Assembly (NCBI GenBank): GCA_002701845.1
Contig: NZXG01000053.1
Location: forward strand, 22,195 to 72,453
Reading direction: 5' to 3'
From: Pseudomonadales bacterium
GTDB taxonomy: Bacteria > Pseudomonadota > Gammaproteobacteria > Pseudomonadales > Ketobacteraceae
DNA length: 50,259 nucleotides
Below the pieces are notes generated by a model. That model made no database searches. It was not told the origin of the DNA and saw nothing but the letters and a program-made list of their open reading frames with translations. How positions within the stretch are numbered: the stretch's first letter is position 1; the number at the start of each line of letters is the position of its first letter. Made by a program: the position numbers and the translations under genes. Shown here piece after piece: positions 46,456 through 50,259 of this stretch.

Positions 46456-47628
46456 ATGGCTGACGAAGAAGAATGCGACTGCCCTGAATGCCCCAAAGGG
46501 CTGCCCGCGTATCTCGCCACCTTTGCCGACCTGATGTCGCTGCTGATGTGCTTCTTTGTGCTGCTGCTGGCGTTTTCCGAAATGGATGTGCAGAAATACA
46601 AGCAGGTGGCGGGCTCCATGAAGGATGCCTTCGGGGTGCAGGACAAAATCAAAATGAAGGAGATGCCCAAGGGCACCTCCATAATCGCTCAGGAATTCTC
46701 CCCCGGGCGACCGGATCCCACGCCGCTGAACGAGGTGCGCCAGTCCACCACTGAAACCATGCAGAATACCCTGGACGTACTGTGCGCGCCGGGGCGCAGT
46801 GAACAGCGGGAGGATGCCAAGGATCAGTCCACCAGCAGCTCGGATCACTCCGCGGAAATTCTGGAACGGCTGGTATCCATGACCCAGGCCGACGCGGTGG
46901 AGGTGGCGGCCCGCCTGAAACAGGACATCCAGAGCGGTGCGGTGGAGGTGGAAACCCGCAACCGGCGGATCGTTATCCGGGTCAAGGAAAAAGGCTCGTT
47001 CCCCAGCGGCTCCGCCACCCTGCGGCCGGACTTCCTGCCGATTATGGAAAAAATCCGGGGTGCGATTAAGAATATTGAGGGCATCTATTCGGTGGAGGGT
47101 CACACCGACGATCTGCCCATCGCCACCACCCGTTTCCGTTCCAACTGGGAGCTGTCCTCCTCCCGCGCGGTGTCCGTGGCCCAGGAACTGATGAAGGATG
47201 GTGCTATGGACCCCGCCAAATTCACCGTCAAGGGTTATGCCGATACCCAGCCCATGGTGCCCAACGAAAATGAGGAAAACCGGGCCCGCAACCGGCGGGT
47301 GGAGATCGTTATCGAGCAGGGCACCGAGGATGAAAAATATCTGTCCGGTGAGGAGCCCCTGCCGGAGGATCCGGAATTTAACGCCGCCCTGCTGCGGGAG
47401 GCGGGCATCGAAAATCTGGAGGGCTTCGACCTGCTGCCCGCTGATACGCCGCAGGATGATGCCGAGCCCCAGGATGTAATCAGTGTGCTGGAACCTGCCA
47501 CCGAAGCGGATCCCGAGGCCCCCGCTGAGTCCCCGGATGACGGTGCGCCGGCGGCCTCGCCGTTTGACCTCACCGTGGATCCCTTCGCCCCCCGGCCGGC
47601 ACCGGACCAGGAAGATGAATTCTTCTGA
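46456..47628 (+). CDS. pomB: Flagellar motor stator protein PomB (MotB family)
   Basis: A 390-residue partner of PomA. After a Cys-rich N-terminus (CDCPECPKG) comes one membrane helix with the ion-binding Asp25 in LATFADLMSLL. A plug and linker region follows, then the OmpA-like peptidoglycan-binding domain (about 170-300) with VEGHTDDLPI, NWELSSSRA and NRARNRRVEI. The last about 85 residues form an acidic, Pro/Ala-rich tail ending EDEFF, beyond the usual MotB/PomB end. The pair would form the torque-generating unit; no other flagellar gene is in this window. Confidence 0.92.
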   Translation: MADEEECDCPECPKGLPAYLATFADLMSLLMCFFVLLLAFSEMDVQKYKQVAGSMKDAFGVQDKIKMKEMPKGTSIIAQEFSPGRPDPTPLNEVRQSTTETMQNTLDVLCAPGRSEQREDAKDQSTSSSDHSAEILERLVSMTQADAVEVAARLKQDIQSGAVEVETRNRRIVIRVKEKGSFPSGSATLRPDFLPIMEKIRGAIKNIEGIYSVEGHTDDLPIATTRFRSNWELSSSRAVSVAQELMKDGAMDPAKFTVKGYADTQPMVPNENEENRARNRRVEIVIEQGTEDEKYLSGEEPLPEDPEFNAALLREAGIENLEGFDLLPADTPQDDAEPQDVISVLEPATEADPEAPAESPDDGAPAASPFDLTVDPFAPRPAPDQEDEFF

Positions 47629-47691
47629 CTTGCCAGCCACCGCCGCCTCGGGGTATTGTCTGGTCATTTAGGGCCAAACCCAGGGAATTTC

Positions 47692-48762
47692 ATGTCCAAC
47701 ATTAACCCGTCAGACTGCAATCCCGAGTTGGACCGCCTCAGCGCCAATGCCCTCTATGCGGCGCTGCTGGTGGAAATGCTGGTACAGCGCGGGGTGATTC
47801 TGGCGGAGTTGCTGGCGGGCACCGGGATCTCCCTGGAGGCGTTGAAATCCCTGGAGCAGCGGCTAAGCGCCCGGCAGTACCAGGCGCTGATCGAAAACGC
47901 CTTGCGCCTGGATCCGGACCCTGCCCTGGGATTTAAATTCGGCTTTCAACTCAAACTCTCCACCCATGGCTTTCTGGGATTTGCCGCCATGAGCGCCGCC
48001 ACCCTGGGGGAGGCCCTGGAACTGGCGGTGAAATACTGCCGGACCCGCTTTGATTTTTTCAACCTGCATATCCTGGAGCAGCGGGGCAAGGTGATCCTGC
48101 AGGTGGACCCGCTGGTGGAGTTCGGACCGGCTTCGGCCTTTCTGCTGGAATCGGTGATGGCCAGTTTTGGCACCATGAGCATCAACCTGCTGGGGGAGAT
48201 TCCCAAGGGGGTGCGAATCCGCCGCACCTGTGGCAAGCCGGCGTATTTCGAGGCCATGGAGGACTGGTTTCCGCAGCGGGCGCCGGTGGAGTTTGAGCAA
48301 AGCGCCAACCAGTTGATCTTTGAACAAAACCTGATGCGGCGCCCCCTGAACCTGTCCGACCCGCTGGCCCGGCAATTGGCCGAAGCGCAGTGCCAGAAAG
48401 AGTTACAGACCATTCAGGTGGAGGACGATCTGCTGTACCGTGTCCACAGGCTGTTAAAAGAGGCCGAGCCCGATTACCCCAAGCTGGATCAGGTGGCGGC
48501 ACAGTTGCATCTGTCGTCCCGCACGCTGAAGCGCCGGCTGCAGGAGCAGGGCACCAGTTTTCAGGCCCTGTTGGACCGGGTGCGCATGCACCAGGCCCGC
48601 CAGTTGCTGAAGACCTCCCGCCAGTCGGTGGATGCCATCGCCTCGGCGCTGGGGTATAGCGATGCCTCCAACTTCAGCCGCGCCTTTCGGCGCTGCGAAG
48701 GGTTAACGCCTGCCCGCTACCGGCGCCAGCAACAGGCCAACGCACAGCCCGACAGCCATTAA
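47692..48762 (+). CDS. AraC-family transcriptional regulator
   Basis: A 356-residue regulator. The N-terminal about 200 residues are of the arabinose-binding-like domain found in OruR/ArgR-type AraC proteins (LKLSTHGFLGFAAMSAATLGEAL). The C-terminal double helix-turn-helix contains LDQVAAQLHLSSRTLKRRLQ and DAIASALGYSDASNFSRAFRR followed by GLTPARYRR. The ATG at 47692 was chosen over a frame extension of 12 codons. It is 34 bases upstream of the conserved unknown gene, which may be its target or partner; the effector is unknown. Confidence 0.92.
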   Translation: MSNINPSDCNPELDRLSANALYAALLVEMLVQRGVILAELLAGTGISLEALKSLEQRLSARQYQALIENALRLDPDPALGFKFGFQLKLSTHGFLGFAAMSAATLGEALELAVKYCRTRFDFFNLHILEQRGKVILQVDPLVEFGPASAFLLESVMASFGTMSINLLGEIPKGVRIRRTCGKPAYFEAMEDWFPQRAPVEFEQSANQLIFEQNLMRRPLNLSDPLARQLAEAQCQKELQTIQVEDDLLYRVHRLLKEAEPDYPKLDQVAAQLHLSSRTLKRRLQEQGTSFQALLDRVRMHQARQLLKTSRQSVDAIASALGYSDASNFSRAFRRCEGLTPARYRRQQQANAQPDSH

Positions 48763-48796
48763 CAAAAACCATAGTCTTACCCCTTTGAGGCCCACT

Positions 48797-49822
48797 ATGA
48801 CTGAGCAAACCCAACTGGCTACCCAACTGCAGGAAGCCCATGTGCAATTCGTCCTGAACCGGCTGCGGGAGTCCGGCCTGGAGGCCACCATTGACCGTGA
48901 ACTGACGGCCCTGTGGCAGTGGGGCGCCATTGTCAGTATGAATGATGTACTGGATCGTGAGCTGTTGATCACCAGCATTCTGCGGCTGGTGGAAACCGCG
49001 CCATTCAATCAGGAGCTGCGCAAAATCGTGGTGAAAAGCGTGATCACCGGTATTAAGGCGGAATTCAATGACGGCGCCACCATTCAAAGTCTGGTGCCCA
49101 AGGCCGAATACGACAAGGCCATCGTGCATTACGCCAAGTTTGAAAAAATCCGGGTGGATATGATCCGGATGATTTTGGAAAGCCCCATTTACAGCGAGTT
49201 GATTACCGATGTGCTGTACCAGGGCATCAAGGATTACATCACCACCGAAAACGTGGTGATGAAAAAAATGCCCGGGGTCTCCAAACTGATGAAAGCCGGC
49301 GCCGATCGCCTGAACAAAGCGGTGCCCTCCCTGGAGGCGGCGGCGGAAGGCACCATCAAGCGGTTCATTTCCGGCAATTTGCGCAGCTCCGTGGAGCTCA
49401 GTGAACGAATCCTCAACAATGCCCTGTCGGAAAACAATATCAAAACCATTGCCGATCACTTCTGGACCACCATCAGTGAAAAGGACTTTTCCAATTTCAA
49501 GGAATACGTCACCGACGCGGATATCGATGAAACCATCGCCATCGGTGACGATCTCTGGACCGAACTGCGTCAGGCCGAATACCTGCACAATATGATCCGG
49601 CGTATCGTCGAGCATATTCTGGATGAAAACGGCGATAAGCCCCTGGCCTCGCTGGCCGATGACATTGGCTATGACCAGGCCTATGTGGCCGCCGAATTGA
49701 AACAGATTCTGCCCGGTGCCCTGGCCCGGGAAGCCCTGTGGCAATTGGTGGAGGCCCGGGTCCGGGGCAACCTGGAGGACTTTTACCAGAGTCCGGAGTG
49801 CCAGCAGGCGCTGACGCCGTAG
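48797..49822 (+). CDS. Conserved hypothetical protein, soluble and helical
   Basis: A 341-residue protein I do not recognise. It is predicted mostly helical, with no signal peptide, no clear membrane segment and no known catalytic motif. Features include an early WQWGAIVSMNDVLDRELLI, a Lys/Met-rich middle (VVMKKMPGVSKLMKAGADRLN), and an acidic C-terminal third (TDADIDETIAIGDDLW). The ATG at 48797 was chosen; a TTG 12 bases upstream would add four residues. It follows the AraC regulator on the same strand and ends before a terminator. Confidence 0.8.
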   Translation: MTEQTQLATQLQEAHVQFVLNRLRESGLEATIDRELTALWQWGAIVSMNDVLDRELLITSILRLVETAPFNQELRKIVVKSVITGIKAEFNDGATIQSLVPKAEYDKAIVHYAKFEKIRVDMIRMILESPIYSELITDVLYQGIKDYITTENVVMKKMPGVSKLMKAGADRLNKAVPSLEAAAEGTIKRFISGNLRSSVELSERILNNALSENNIKTIADHFWTTISEKDFSNFKEYVTDADIDETIAIGDDLWTELRQAEYLHNMIRRIVEHILDENGDKPLASLADDIGYDQAYVAAELKQILPGALAREALWQLVEARVRGNLEDFYQSPECQQALTP

Positions 49823-49941
49823 GGCCATTCCAGCCGCTACCGCTTCGGGGCCTGCCGCCGCCCCCGCCCAGGGGAGGGCGTATCTGTGGCAACACCGGTG
49901 GCAAAGTTCTGCCACCTGGTGACACCGGAACCCGTCAAACC

Positions 49942-49982
49942 AAAGCCCGGGTAGCGCCAATCCAGCGCCTCCGGGCTTTTTT
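49942..49982 (+). terminator. Intrinsic terminator after the conserved unknown gene
   Basis: The stem AAAGCCCGG/CCGGGCTTT (49942-49950 and 49971-49979) encloses a 20-base loop that itself contains short complementary GCGCC/GGCGC-type segments. Six T (49977-49982) follow the GC stem. It lies about 120 bases after the stop of the unknown gene. Confidence 0.8.
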
Positions 49983-50064
49983 GCACCTGGCAAAGGGTTT
50001 GCCTATTAACAATGGATAAGAGGGCCATGGCGATCCCGGCCCTGACATGGAGGGAGTGCACAAA

Positions 50065-50196
50065 ATGCGGGGAGTTTCGACCACTGTGAAACGCTGGCTG
50101 CGGCGGCAGCCACCGGCTACGCCGCTGGCGTCGGCCCCGCCGGTGGTGAGCGAGGAAATAGGGGTACTAGGGATTTTCCATCCTAAAAAGACATAA
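50065..50196 (+). CDS. Possible short reading frame, doubtful
   Basis: A 43-codon frame starting with ATG at 50065, preceded by GGAGGGAG about eight bases upstream. The product begins MRGVSTTVKRWLRRQPP, basic and amphipathic, then PLASAPPVVSEE, and stops after an A-rich stretch. I recognise no family. It could be a genuine small protein or the true start of a longer gene broken by a frameshift near the AAAAAG at 50185-50190; equally it could be chance. Confidence 0.3.
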   Translation: MRGVSTTVKRWLRRQPPATPLASAPPVVSEEIGVLGIFHPKKT

Positions 50197-50259
50197 TCCT
50201 CTACAGTCCCCGTGGTTCCTGGCCTCCAGAGAGGCATCAACTTAGACATCTCCTCCATC

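Larger units (their letters stand above)
49823..50259. other. Non-coding end of the window
   Basis: These 437 bases hold a terminator (49942-49982), an AGGGCC/GGCCCT inverted repeat near 50020-50042, and one short plus-strand reading frame, described separately. Nothing else is supported. A gene whose main body lies beyond the window edge cannot be excluded. Confidence 0.5.

Noticed and set aside
45709-47667. 652-codon minus-strand frame opposite pomA-pomB
   Set aside because: It covers both stator genes, has no family motif and is Gly/His-rich, so it is a shadow frame.
49935-50258. 107-codon minus-strand frame at the right edge
   Set aside because: It runs through the intrinsic terminator and its product shows no recognisable feature.

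Overview
The window is about 50 kb of GC-rich bacterial chromosome, almost fully coding, and reads as a gammaproteobacterium. The evidence is the housekeeping order rplI-dnaB-alr-radA-PilZ, the riboflavin run nrdR-ribD-ribE-ribBA-ribH-nusB-thiL-pgpA, a PomAB-type stator, a long KefA-like mechanosensitive channel, a PA3496-type small acidic protein and xseB-ispA-dxs. The mix suggests a marine, Alcanivorax- or Pseudomonas-like lineage, but no rRNA or other decisive marker is present. I saw no tRNA, prophage, insertion sequence or CRISPR array.

Layout. 1-4650: 3' end of rplI, then dnaB, alr, a small membrane protein and radA, partly with overlapping starts and stops. 4665-7339: a PilZ protein, a small acidic protein in an AT-rich pocket, and ettA on the minus strand. 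7462-12270: a large MscS/KefA-like channel and glyA with a clear terminator. 12302-16078: a di-haem peroxidase, leuA, a long structured non-coding stretch and an Lrp/AsnC regulator preceded by an array of operator-like half-sites. 16141-22163: nrdR and the riboflavin/nusB/thiL/pgpA run. 22223-23421: an EAL protein and a DUF6482 protein.

23472-31476 is the least conventional part. A long RimK-like ATP-grasp ligase, followed by a MEST/PEG1-like hydrolase, faces away from a zinc-peptidase-like DUF2817 gene, a GNAT fused to a C39-like cysteine peptidase, an amidohydrolase and a response regulator; the cognate-looking histidine kinase is convergent with the regulator and overlaps it. Ligase, metallopeptidase, acetyltransferase and cysteine peptidase together look like a system that builds, modifies and trims a peptide or peptide-like tag. 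This is the best candidate for an uncharacterised system here.

31667-38132: a chemoreceptor, a retropepsin-like protease, a fused acyl-CoA carboxylase that has lost its 5' end and carries a frameshift, and a DUF3014 protein. 38317-40563: ahpC-ahpF behind an inverted-repeat array that resembles a peroxide-responsive operator. 40780-42327: a GGDEF response regulator followed by an Hpt protein. 42324-45487: xseB-ispA-dxs (minus strand), linking isoprenoid precursor and farnesyl diphosphate synthesis. 45685-49822: sodium-type stator genes pomA-pomB, an AraC regulator and a conserved protein of unknown function. The final 437 bases hold a terminator and only a weak short reading frame.
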